Below are positions 1-6,250 of a DNA stretch of 10,699 bases, piece after piece. The notes beneath the pieces are model-generated. The model was not told the DNA's origin. It ran no database searches and saw nothing but the letters and a program-made list of their open reading frames with translations. Source of the stretch: an uncultured Clostridia bacterium (GTDB taxonomy: Bacteria; Bacillota; Clostridia; UBA1381). Every line of letters starts with the position of its first letter. Positions within the stretch are counted from its first letter, which is position 1. Both the position numbers and the translations under genes were made by a program. Location of the stretch: contig CAKSFY010000071.1 in NCBI GenBank assembly GCA_934454035.1, positions 1-10,699 on the forward strand. Reading direction: 5' to 3'.

Positions 1-596
1 AAGCTGCAATGCAGAACGGTATTGCAAGAGGTATCTTCTCCAATGAGTCGGGTATCGGTTCTGCACCTATTGCAGCGGCAGCGGCAAAAACAAAAGAGCC
101 GGTAAGACAGGGTCTTGTATGCATGACCGGTACTTTCTTTGATACAATTATCATTTGTACAATAACAGGTCTTTCAATTATTCTTACCGGAGCATATCAG
201 CCGGCTATGGATAAAACTCTGGAGGGTGTTGCGGTTACCACTCATGCGTTTGCGGTAGGACTTCCTTTCTCTGACCATATTTGTGCATTCCTGCTTATGA
301 TGTGTCTGGTATTCTTTGCATTTACAACCATTTTGGGTTGGGATTATTATTCGGAAAAATGTCTGCAATATCTTGTAGGCAATAAAAAGGGTATTCTTAT
401 GACTTTCCGCGTCCTTTACATAGCGGCAGTATTTGTAGGACCTTATCTTAAAGCGGATTTGGTATGGACGATTGCCGATATTGTTAACGCACTTATGGCA
501 TTCCCGAACCTTATCGCTCTGTTTGCATTAAGCGGAGTTGTTTCAGCGGAAACGAAGAGCTATATCAATAAATTGAAAGCGTCCGTAAAACAATAA
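1..596 (+). CDS. AGCS-family sodium:alanine/glycine symporter, 3' part
   Basis: This is the C-terminal part of an integral membrane symporter that takes up alanine or glycine with Na+ (family knowledge). The reading frame is open from the left edge, so the 5' end lies outside the window; the first ATG (9) falls inside the conserved region and is not the start. The visible 198 residues carry the AGCS hallmark NGIARGIFSNESGIGSAP, followed by an RQGL...FFDTIIICTITGL membrane helix and a GWDYYSEKCLQYL segment matching the family's GwsYYGErc motif. About four hydrophobic segments are visible, and the protein ends in a short charged tail (SYINKLKASVKQ). A hairpin terminator follows 14 bp after the TAA. 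The family is clear; the exact substrate (Ala, Gly or another small amino acid) is not readable from this part. Confidence 0.93.
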   Translation, partial: AAMQNGIARGIFSNESGIGSAPIAAAAAKTKEPVRQGLVCMTGTFFDTIIICTITGLSIILTGAYQPAMDKTLEGVAVTTHAFAVGLPFSDHICAFLLMMCLVFFAFTTILGWDYYSEKCLQYLVGNKKGILMTFRVLYIAAVFVGPYLKADLVWTIADIVNALMAFPNLIALFALSGVVSAETKSYINKLKASVKQ

Positions 597-610
597 AAGA
601 TGTAAAAAAT

Positions 611-645
611 AAAAAGGCGGTGTATAAAGAGTACACCGCCTTTTT
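611..645. terminator. Bidirectional intrinsic terminator, symporter / folE
   Basis: A perfect 9-bp stem GGCGGTGTA (616-624) pairs with TACACCGCC (632-640) around a 7-nt loop. It is preceded by AAAAA (611-615) and followed by TTTTT (641-645), so a G+C-rich stem plus U-tract is present on both strands. It lies between two convergent genes and should end both transcripts. Confidence 0.9.
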
Positions 646-674
646 GCGTTCCGGACTTTTTTACATCCCCTTTT

Positions 675-1253
675 TTATTTTAGCAGAGAATATACCTCGT
701 TTCTCAGCTGATGGTCGCTGTCGAATAATCCGCGTATTGCTGCGGTTCTTGTTTTTGCGTTTCTTGATTTGATTCCGCGGGCGGTCATGCAGCTGTGTTC
801 ACCTTCTATAATTACTATTACATCGTCGGTATTTAAAACCTTTTGCATTATTTCGGCAATGTCATTCCCCAGCCGTTCCTGCAGCTGAAGTCTTTTCGCA
901 GCCATATCGCATATGCGTGCTATTTTGGACAGTCCTATTACCCTGTCTTTGGGAATATAGCCGACATGCACCTTCATATTATACATCAGAGCCATATGGT
1001 GTTCGCAATAGCTGAAAACTTCTATATCTTTAACAAGCACCAGGTCATGAGTGCCGACATCTTCAAAGCACTTGTCAAACATTTCGGCAATTTCGTCATT
1101 TGTATAGCGCATTCCCTCCAAAACCTCGGCATACATTCGCGCAACGCGTGCCGGGGTTTCCTTTAAGCCATCGCGGTCGGGGTCGTCACCCAACTCATAC
1201 AAAAGCTCTCTTATCAGCTTTTCTATTTTTTTATTATCAAATTCTTTCTTCAA
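675..1253 (-). CDS. folE: GTP cyclohydrolase I (FolE, type IA)
   Basis: FolE converts GTP to 7,8-dihydroneopterin triphosphate, the first step to tetrahydrofolate (and, in bacteria that make it, to queuosine), as a cytosolic Zn-dependent decamer (family knowledge). The 192-residue protein shows DPDRDGLKETPARVARM (residues 24-40), the zinc and active-site motif SYCEHH (81-86), GLSKIARI (107-114), RLQLQERL (121-128) and EGEHSCMTARGI (150-161). By alignment to E. coli FolE, Cys83, His86 and Cys155 should be the Zn ligands and His153 the catalytic histidine. Length is typical for Firmicutes. The start is TTG: there is no in-frame ATG upstream before the in-frame TAG at 1269-1271, and AGAAAGGA sits 9 nt before the TTG. 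It is the second gene of an operon with rodA, 15 bp downstream of it. Confidence 0.96.
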   Translation of the reverse strand: MKKEFDNKKIEKLIRELLYELGDDPDRDGLKETPARVARMYAEVLEGMRYTNDEIAEMFDKCFEDVGTHDLVLVKDIEVFSYCEHHMALMYNMKVHVGYIPKDRVIGLSKIARICDMAAKRLQLQERLGNDIAEIMQKVLNTDDVIVIIEGEHSCMTARGIKSRNAKTRTAAIRGLFDSDHQLRNEVYSLLK

Positions 1254-1262
1254 AATTACCCG

Positions 1263-1270
1263 TCCTTTCT
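1263..1270 (-). promoter_or_regulatory. Ribosome binding site fixing the folE TTG start
   Basis: On the minus strand AGAAAGGA lies 9 nt before TTG (1253-1251). Its first two bases are part of the rodA stop codon TAG (1271-1269), so termination of rodA and initiation of folE are probably coupled. Confidence 0.75.
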
Positions 1271-2369
1271 AAATACGCTTGCGCCTTTTCGATACACTCA
1301 GCACAATTCCCACGGCAGCCATATTTGTTATAAGCGAAGTACCTCCGTAGCTGATAAACGGGAGCGGTATGCCGGTAACCGGCATCAGACCTATGCACAT
1401 GCCGATATTTTCAAAGGTGTGGAATATGAGCATGGAGGCAACTCCCAGACAAACGTATTTGCCGTAGAGCGTGTCTGCATTTTTTGCCGCGGTTATACAT
1501 CTGAAAATTATAAAAAACAAAAGCAATACAATTAAAACAGCTCCGAAAAATCCCCATTCCTCGGCAATTGTGCTGAATATGAAGTCTGTATGCTTTGTAG
1601 GCAATATCCCGAGCTGATTCTGAGTTCCGCTTAAAAAGCCTTTTCCGTAGAGTTCTCCCGAGCCGACTGCGATTTTTGACTGAATTACGTTATAGCCGCT
1701 GTTCAGTTTGTCAAGGTCGGGATTGAAAAATACTTTAATCCGCTGCTTTTGGAAGTTATCCAGCACAAAAAAGTAAATAAGCGGCAGACTGAGCGTCCCG
1801 AGTGCTGCGGCGGAAATGATATACTTGTACGAAATTCCTGCTGCAAACATCAGGACAATGAATATGAAACCAAACACCATTGCGCTGCCGGCATCCGGCT
1901 GGAGCATGATAAGTCCGACCAAAAAGCCGATATGCACAATAAGCAGCAGTAGCGTTAGCGGCTTGTTGATTTTGTCCTTAACACAGGTTAAATGATAGGA
2001 AAAGGTCAGTATAAAGCCGATTTTTGCAATTTCCGACGGCTGAATCCCGACAGGGCCTATTCTTATCCAGCTCTGTGCACCCCAGTCACCGGATTTGCCT
2101 ATAATAAGCACAAGCACTAAAAGCGCGGTGCAGAACCCGTATATATAAGGCGAAAAATTTCCGAAATGCTCATAATCGGTTTTATTTATAAGAAAAATTG
2201 CCGCAAGCCCAATCAAAAAGCTGCCTGCCTGAACAATAATATTTGTGTTGCTTTCAAATGAGCGCGTTGCACTGTAGATTGCCGCAAAGCCTGCAAGGCA
2301 TGCGATAATCATAGCCGCAAACAGAGCGGTGTCCCATTTGCGCACCGTATTTTTGAATTTATATTTCAA
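1269..2369 (-). CDS. rodA: RodA, SEDS-family peptidoglycan glycosyltransferase
   Basis: RodA polymerises lipid II into glycan strands for lateral wall growth, working in the membrane with a class B penicillin-binding protein (family knowledge). The 366-residue protein is highly hydrophobic with about ten membrane segments. It carries GAQSWIRIGPVGIQPSEIAKI around residues 97-117, QPDAGSAM (157-164), the RodA-type loop NFQKQRIKVFFNP (205-217), GYNVIQSKIAVGSG (225-238), HTDFIF (260-265) and PLPFISYGGTS (335-345). Asp262 in HTDFIF corresponds to the Asp essential for polymerase activity in RodA proteins. The loop and HTDFIFSTIAEEWG pattern favour RodA over FtsW or SpoVE. The start is TTG, directly preceded by an in-frame TGA, with AAAGGGG 8 nt upstream; the next Met (residue 20) lies inside the first helix. 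First gene of the rodA-folE operon. Confidence 0.93.
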   Translation of the reverse strand: MKYKFKNTVRKWDTALFAAMIIACLAGFAAIYSATRSFESNTNIIVQAGSFLIGLAAIFLINKTDYEHFGNFSPYIYGFCTALLVLVLIIGKSGDWGAQSWIRIGPVGIQPSEIAKIGFILTFSYHLTCVKDKINKPLTLLLLIVHIGFLVGLIMLQPDAGSAMVFGFIFIVLMFAAGISYKYIISAAALGTLSLPLIYFFVLDNFQKQRIKVFFNPDLDKLNSGYNVIQSKIAVGSGELYGKGFLSGTQNQLGILPTKHTDFIFSTIAEEWGFFGAVLIVLLLFFIIFRCITAAKNADTLYGKYVCLGVASMLIFHTFENIGMCIGLMPVTGIPLPFISYGGTSLITNMAAVGIVLSVSKRRKRI

Positions 2370-2377
2370 TCAAAAAG

Positions 2378-2384
2378 CCCCTTT
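2378..2384 (-). promoter_or_regulatory. Ribosome binding site fixing the rodA TTG start
   Basis: AAAGGGG on the minus strand, 8 nt upstream of TTG (2369-2367). The codon just before the TTG is TGA in the same frame, so no upstream start is possible. Confidence 0.75.
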
Positions 2385-2403
2385 CAAGGTTAATTCACAA
2401 TTT

Positions 2404-2432
2404 ATTATACTACATTTTTAATATTTTTTCAA
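2404..2432 (-). promoter_or_regulatory. Sigma-A-type promoter for rodA-folE
   Basis: On the minus strand TTGAAA (2432-2427) is followed by a 17-bp spacer and a perfect TATAAT (2409-2404). Predicted transcription start is near 2397, giving a short leader of roughly 28 nt. It lies back to back with the araC promoter, the two -35 boxes being only 7 bp apart. Confidence 0.75.
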
Positions 2433-2439
2433 TAAAATA

Positions 2440-2468
2440 TAGACGAAATTAAAAAAATTAGTTATAAT
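2440..2468 (+). promoter_or_regulatory. Sigma-A-type promoter for the araC-like / trxB-like operon
   Basis: TAGACG (2440-2445, 4 of 6 matches to TTGACA), a 17-bp spacer, then a perfect TATAAT (2463-2468). Predicted start near 2475, about 29 nt before the regulator's ATG. The weaker -35 box would suit a regulated promoter (inference). Confidence 0.65.
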
Positions 2469-2503
2469 AGTAATATATGAAATGTTTGGAAAGGAAAGAA
2501 TAA

Positions 2504-3412
2504 ATGGACAGAGATACAAATTTACCGAGAATGTGGCAGGGATTTCTCTCCGGGCAGGAGTTTTTTCCGGCAATTGTAAAATCTATAGAACGTATTCACG
2601 ACAAGTCGTGGGAGATGCGCCCGAATATCCATGACCATTTTGAAATGGTATATGTAAAAAAAGGAAATATTATTTATAAAGTCAATGATACAGATGTCAG
2701 TCTCGGAAGATACGAACTGATATTAATAAAGCCGAATCAATGGCATCATGTAAAGGTTTTATCACAGGAGGCGTGTGAGCTGTTTGTGCTGAGCTTTGCA
2801 TTCAATTCCGCCTCCGGAGACGGCAGCCGTCATTTGACCGAATTTATGGATTTTTTAAATACCGAAAATGAATTGAGCTACATAAAATTATCCTTATCCA
2901 GAAAAAATGATTTTACCTCGATTTTTGACAGGGTTGTCAGAGAAAGAAAGAAAAACGGAATGTGGAGCGACATGATGGTTAATCTTATGATGATGGAGCT
3001 TTTTGTTTTGCTGTCGAGGAATATTCGCGAGGAATGGGAACAGAATATAAAAAAGAGAGCTGCCAAAATGAAAGAGTTATTGCTTTGCGCAAAAGAATAT
3101 ATAGATAAAAACTACAATAAAAATATAACTCTCAGCGACGTTTCGTCATATATTTTCTTCAGCGAAAGCTATTTTGCCCATTCATTTAAACAGGAATTCG
3201 GCATAAGTCCGAAAAGCTATCTTTTAAAGGTGAGAGTTGAAGCAGCAAAGGAGCTTTTGGAAAACACCGATATGAAAATCGGCGATATTGCGCTTTCGGT
3301 CGGATTTTCCGGTCAGCAGCGGTTTAACGACATGTTTAAAAAGCTTGAGGGTATGACGCCGCTTAAATATCGCAGAGAGATACATCTGCAAAATCTGAAT
3401 ATAGAAAAGTGA
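2504..3412 (+). CDS. AraC-family transcriptional regulator with cupin sensor domain
   Basis: A cytosolic one-component regulator of 302 residues. The N-terminal half resembles an AraC-type cupin ligand-binding domain: HDHFEMVYVKKG (43-54), then a LGRYELILIKPNQWHHV strand pair (67-83). A helical linker follows, rich in Met around residues 157-164. The C-terminal third has the two AraC helix-turn-helix units: ITLSDVSSYIFFSESYFAHSF (208-228) and IGDIALSVGFSGQQRFNDMFKK (259-280) with the TPLKYRR ending (285-291). Length is typical. The ATG is preceded by GGAAAGGAAAG and lies about 29 nt from a predicted transcription start. The gene overlaps the ribosome binding site of the trxB-like gene, so that reductase is the likeliest co-expressed partner; the divergent rodA-folE promoter 7 bp from its own could also be affected. 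Ligand unknown; many such proteins sense sugars or other small molecules. Confidence 0.9.
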   Translation: MDRDTNLPRMWQGFLSGQEFFPAIVKSIERIHDKSWEMRPNIHDHFEMVYVKKGNIIYKVNDTDVSLGRYELILIKPNQWHHVKVLSQEACELFVLSFAFNSASGDGSRHLTEFMDFLNTENELSYIKLSLSRKNDFTSIFDRVVRERKKNGMWSDMMVNLMMMELFVLLSRNIREEWEQNIKKRAAKMKELLLCAKEYIDKNYNKNITLSDVSSYIFFSESYFAHSFKQEFGISPKSYLLKVRVEAAKELLENTDMKIGDIALSVGFSGQQRFNDMFKKLEGMTPLKYRREIHLQNLNIEK

Positions 3413-3422
3413 GGATAAAAAA

Positions 3423-4343
3423 ATGTTATATGATTTGATAATAATCGGAGCAGGTCCTGCCGGCTTATCGGCAGCCTTGTATGCGGCACGGGGCGGTCTT
3501 AAGACGCTTGTTTTGGAGAGTATGGGATTTGGCGGTCAGATGAATTACACCTATGAGGTGGCAAACTATCCCGGAGCGAAGGATAATCCGACCGGAGCGG
3601 AGCTTGCAGGGCGAATGAGGGAGCAGGCGCTTGAGGCAGGCGCGTATATAAGCAATGAGAATGTAAAAAATATTGACGAAATCGGGTCGGATACCAAGCT
3701 TGTGAATACAAGAAAAAATACGTATGAAACAAGAGCAATCCTGTTTGCTACCGGAGCTAAGGCAAGAAAACTCGGCGCAGACGGAGAAGAAAGATTTTCG
3801 GGTCAGGGAGTTTCCTACTGTGCAACCTGTGACGGAGCTTTTTTCAAAGGACAGGTCACCGCTGTTGCCGGCGGAGGGAATGCCGCTTTTGAGGAGGCAT
3901 TGTATTTGTCAAGATTTTGTAAAAAAGTTTATTTGATTAATCGGAGCAGTCATTTCAAAGCTTCGGACATTTTGGTAAAAGCAGTTCAAAAAGAAGAAAA
4001 AATCGAAATAATCAAAAATTCGGTTGTTGAAAAAGTAATCGGGGATACAACCGTAAGCGAGCTTGAGCTGAAAGACACAAGAATAGAAGCAAAAAGCCGT
4101 ATCGAATGTTCGGGACTTTTTGTTGCGGTAGGAAGAGTCCCCGTGACGGATATTATTCCGGAGGAGATAAAAAGAGACGAGTCGGGATTTATTTTGACCG
4201 ATGAGCATATGAGGACGAATGTCAGCGGTGTGTATGCTGCCGGAGATGTAAGAAATACGCCGCTTCGCCAGATTGTAACCGCGGCTGCGGACGGAGCGGT
4301 TGCGGCAGCGGCGGCTATTGAGAATGCAGCCGGAAGAGAGTAA
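3423..4343 (+). CDS. Thioredoxin reductase-like FAD-dependent disulfide reductase
   Basis: A 306-residue cytosolic flavoprotein of the low-molecular-weight thioredoxin reductase family, which passes electrons from a nucleotide cofactor through FAD to a Cys pair and on to thioredoxin or a similar protein. Visible are the FAD-binding GAGPAG (9-14), the redox pair CATC (133-136), the second dinucleotide motif GGGNAA (150-155) and the C-terminal FAD motif AAGDVRNTPLRQIVTAAADG (272-291). The segment that normally reads HRRDxxRA and holds the NADPH 2'-phosphate reads NRSSHFKA here (173-180): one Arg is kept, one is Ser, and the last is Lys. NADPH preference is therefore uncertain; NADH or another donor is possible. 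It starts 10 bp after the AraC-type gene; the GAGGA ribosome binding site overlaps that gene's TGA. No thioredoxin gene is adjacent, so its partner is unknown and I do not assign trxB firmly. Confidence 0.87.
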   Translation: MLYDLIIIGAGPAGLSAALYAARGGLKTLVLESMGFGGQMNYTYEVANYPGAKDNPTGAELAGRMREQALEAGAYISNENVKNIDEIGSDTKLVNTRKNTYETRAILFATGAKARKLGADGEERFSGQGVSYCATCDGAFFKGQVTAVAGGGNAAFEEALYLSRFCKKVYLINRSSHFKASDILVKAVQKEEKIEIIKNSVVEKVIGDTTVSELELKDTRIEAKSRIECSGLFVAVGRVPVTDIIPEEIKRDESGFILTDEHMRTNVSGVYAAGDVRNTPLRQIVTAAADGAVAAAAAIENAAGRE

Positions 4344-4378
4344 CAAAAATCTGTAACGGAAAGAATTTTTCAGAGTAT

Positions 4379-4455
4379 AAAAAGCTCCGGAACGCTCATA
4401 CCAAACCGGACGGCATACGTGAGTATTCCGGGCGGTGGTGTTCCGGAGCTTTTTT
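4379..4455. terminator. Long structured bidirectional terminator, trxB-like gene / purF
   Basis: A perfect 15-bp inverted repeat, AAAAAGCTCCGGAAC (4379-4393) against GTTCCGGAGCTTTTT (4440-4454), lies between convergent genes and gives a G+C stem plus U-tract on both strands. The 46-nt loop is itself structured: ACC (4400-4402)/GGT (4437-4439), ACCG (4405-4408)/CGGT (4433-4436), and an inner hairpin 4411-4430 with one C-T mismatch and a GTGA (GNRA-type) tetraloop at 4419-4422. The role as terminator is likely; an additional role is open (see findings). Confidence 0.8.
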
Positions 4456-4467
4456 AAAGTTTTTTTA

Positions 4468-5865
4468 TCAGAACATATCTTTGTGATCAGATACATCTAT
4501 CGGGTATTTGCCTGTAAAGCAGCCCGTGCAGAAGCCGCATTTCGCGTTCGGTGCAATTTTCATGAGTGATTCTATACTCAAAAAACCGATACTGTCAGCG
4601 CCTATCATTTTGCACATTTCGTCATTGGTATAGTTGCAGGCAAGCAGATTTTCCTTTGAGGGAACATCCGTTCCGAAAAAGCACGGGTGCATGAAAGGCG
4701 GCGCGGATGAACGCACATGCACTTCTTTGGCTCCGAATTTCCTCAAAAGGCTTACTATTCTTTTTGAGGTTGTTCCTCGTACTATTGAGTCGTCAACCAT
4801 AACAACCCTTTTTCCTTCAACTGTACTCTTTAAGACGTTCAGCTTAATTCTGACTGCATTTTCACGCATCGCCTGAGTCGGCTGAATAAAGGTTCTGCCT
4901 ATATATTTGTTTTTTACAAATCCTATCCCGTATGGGATTTTTGAACATTCACTGTAACCCATTGCGGCGCTTATACCGGAATCGGGTACCCCTATAACGA
5001 CATCCGCGTCAACAGGGTGTTCTTTGGACAGATATGCACCGGCAAGCTTTCTTGAGTCATGAACCGACTGCCCTGCCACAATACTGTCCGGTCTTGAAAA
5101 ATATAAATACTCGAAAATACACATATTCGAAGAAGCTTTTTTCATATAAGTATCGATTATGCGGATTTCACCGTCCTCAACAACTACAATTTCGCCCGGC
5201 TGCAAATCGCGCACAAACTCTGCGCCGATACTGTCAAAAGCACATGTCTCGGAGGAGAACATAATCGCATTTCCCAGCCGCCCCATCGACAGCGGTCTGA
5301 AACCCCACTGATCGCGAACCGCAATCAGCTTTTTGCCGCTCATGATAATAAGTGAAAAAGCGCCTTTTAAATGCTGCATTGCCAGTTCTACGGCTTTTTC
5401 CACGCTGCCTGCTTCCACACGTTCGCGTGCAATCATATATGCGATTGCTTCTGTGTCTGTGGTAGTCTGAAAAATTGCCCCGTTACGGCTCAATTCCTGC
5501 CAAAGCTCGCCGCTGTTGACAAGATTTCCGTTATGGGCAAGAGCAAGATTCCCCTTTATATATCTGATAACCAGCGGCTGTGCGTTTTCTCTTTTGGAAA
5601 CGCCGGTGGTTGAGTATCTTACATGTCCTACTGCCATTGTTCCTTCCATTTCGGAAAGGATTTTTTCGTTGAAAACTTCATTTACAAGTCCCATGTCTTT
5701 ATACTGCGTTATTTCGCGATTGTTATTTATCGCAATTCCGCAGCTTTCCTGACCTCTGTGCTGCAATGCGTACAATGCGTAATAGGTTGTTCTTGCCACA
5801 TCACCGTCGGGGTCATAGACGGCAAAAACGCCGCATTCTTCTCCAAGCTTATCGGTATTACTCAC
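4468..5865 (-). CDS. purF: Amidophosphoribosyltransferase (PurF), propeptide / Fe-S type
   Basis: PurF makes 5-phosphoribosylamine from PRPP and glutamine, the committed step of purine synthesis. The 465-residue protein has an N-terminal Ntn glutaminase domain and a C-terminal phosphoribosyltransferase domain. A 10-residue propeptide (MSNTDKLGEE) precedes the nucleophile Cys11 (ECGVFAVY), which must be freed by self-cleavage. Glutaminase motifs HRGQES (36-41), GHVRYST (80-86) and HNGNLVN (111-117) are present, as is the PRPP loop VVMVDDSIVRGTTS (354-367). Candidate [4Fe-4S] ligands matching the B. subtilis-type enzyme are Cys249, Cys395, Cys443 and Cys446 (KCGFC). The start is GTG with AGAAGGAG 7 nt upstream; this leaves a propeptide of the expected length. 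Own promoter at 5913-5941 and terminator at 4379-4455, so it is apparently monocistronic rather than inside a pur operon. Confidence 0.96.
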   Translation of the reverse strand: MSNTDKLGEECGVFAVYDPDGDVARTTYYALYALQHRGQESCGIAINNNREITQYKDMGLVNEVFNEKILSEMEGTMAVGHVRYSTTGVSKRENAQPLVIRYIKGNLALAHNGNLVNSGELWQELSRNGAIFQTTTDTEAIAYMIARERVEAGSVEKAVELAMQHLKGAFSLIIMSGKKLIAVRDQWGFRPLSMGRLGNAIMFSSETCAFDSIGAEFVRDLQPGEIVVVEDGEIRIIDTYMKKASSNMCIFEYLYFSRPDSIVAGQSVHDSRKLAGAYLSKEHPVDADVVIGVPDSGISAAMGYSECSKIPYGIGFVKNKYIGRTFIQPTQAMRENAVRIKLNVLKSTVEGKRVVMVDDSIVRGTTSKRIVSLLRKFGAKEVHVRSSAPPFMHPCFFGTDVPSKENLLACNYTNDEMCKMIGADSIGFLSIESLMKIAPNAKCGFCTGCFTGKYPIDVSDHKDMF

Positions 5866-5912
5866 AATGCCACTCCTTCTTTTGAATATACGAGTCCGTG
5901 TCCTACAATTAT

Positions 5913-5941
5913 ATTATATATTAGTTTTAAAATCTTTTCAA
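5913..5941 (-). promoter_or_regulatory. Sigma-A-type promoter for purF
   Basis: On the minus strand TTGAAA (5941-5936), a 17-bp spacer, and TATAAT (5918-5913). Predicted start near 5906 leaves a leader of about 41 nt, too short to hold a purine riboswitch, so control is more likely at the promoter. Confidence 0.75.
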
Positions 5942-5959
5942 GCTTAGCGCAAAAAATTT

Positions 5960-5973
5960 CTTGTATATACAAG
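5960..5973. promoter_or_regulatory. Perfect 14-bp palindrome upstream of purF, candidate operator
   Basis: CTTGTATATACAAG is identical to its reverse complement. It ends 18 bp upstream of the purF -35 box, a plausible place for a dimeric activator or repressor. GntR-family operators often have this kind of TTGTAT...ATACAA symmetry (family knowledge), but no such regulator is encoded in the window. A T-run (5974-5979) follows it, but the stem is too A+T-rich to be a convincing terminator. Confidence 0.4.
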
Positions 5974-5976
5974 TTT

Positions 5977-6022
5977 TTTGCCGAACTGTTTTGCAATATT
6001 GTTTATTATGACTATCGGAAAA
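5977..6022. promoter_or_regulatory. Possible PurR PurBox pair upstream of purF (weak)
   Basis: A CCGAAC core at 5981-5986 sits in a 13-bp site (5977-5989) that matches 10 of 13 positions of the Firmicutes PurBox consensus AWWWCCGAACWWT. A degenerate, oppositely oriented partner (TTTTCCGA on the minus strand, 6022-6015) matches about 8 of 13. The relative orientation agrees with B. subtilis pur genes, but the 20-bp gap is a little longer than usual and the second box is poor. Confidence 0.25.
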
Positions 6023-6099
6023 AGAACCCGTCAATATACCTGATACCGGATTTTACGATGCATGGACTTTTAAAAAGCGAGAAAACGGACGAAAGATAA

Positions 6100-6128
6100 T
6101 TGACTTTTTTTCTTCTTTGAGTTATAAT
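6100..6128 (+). promoter_or_regulatory. Strong sigma-A-type promoter for the secreted stalk protein
   Basis: TTGACT (6100-6105), a 17-bp spacer, and a perfect TATAAT (6123-6128): 11 of 12 consensus bases. Predicted start near 6135. Confidence 0.8.
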
Positions 6129-6180
6129 GTTCGTAAAATAAAAAATTTTTTTCATAAAAATGCAACGTTTTCCTTTGCCC

Positions 6181-6224
6181 GGTTGTTTTATAAGTGAGGA
6201 CCTCAAAAAAACCTTATAACAATC
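6181..6224 (+). promoter_or_regulatory. Hairpin in the long 5' leader of the secreted stalk protein
   Basis: Within the roughly 116-nt leader, GGTTG...TTATAAG (6181-6194) can pair with CTTATAACAATCC (6213-6224 region): 7 continuous base pairs, a 2-nt bulge, then 5 more including one G-U. It ends about 11 nt before the AAAGGAG ribosome binding site. I do not recognise a known riboswitch; it may affect mRNA stability or translation. Confidence 0.35.
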
Positions 6225-6250
6225 CAAAAAATGTAAAGGAGTAATTAATT

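Larger units (their letters stand above)
5866..6250. other. 385-bp regulatory intergenic region between purF and the secreted stalk protein
   Basis: No supportable gene lies here. It is A+T-rich and holds the leftward purF promoter, a 14-bp palindrome, a weak PurBox-like pair, the rightward promoter at 6100-6128 and a leader of about 116 nt before the ATG at 6251. Short open frames crossing it have no ribosome binding site or recognisable protein. Confidence 0.8.

Noticed and set aside
3909..4496. Minus-strand open frame of 195 codons opposite the reductase and across the terminator
   Set aside because: It spans the bidirectional terminator, overlaps both real genes, and its peptide is Arg/Ser/Phe-rich without any family motif.
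5866..5906. Purine riboswitch in the purF leader
   Set aside because: The predicted leader is only about 41 nt, and the conserved junction sequences of the purine aptamer are not present.
5960..5979. Palindrome plus T-run read as an intrinsic terminator
   Set aside because: The stem has almost no G+C and no loop, and no gene ends nearby on the plus strand.
5623..6099. Plus-strand open frame of 158 codons reaching from purF into the intergenic region
   Set aside because: Its first half is antisense to the purF 5' end and its second half crosses the purF promoter and palindrome; no ribosome binding site or family resemblance.
6012..6227. Minus-strand 71-codon open frame in the 5866-6250 intergenic region
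   Set aside because: It overlaps the strong plus-strand promoter and leader, is Lys/Phe-rich like random A+T-rich sequence, and has no convincing start context.
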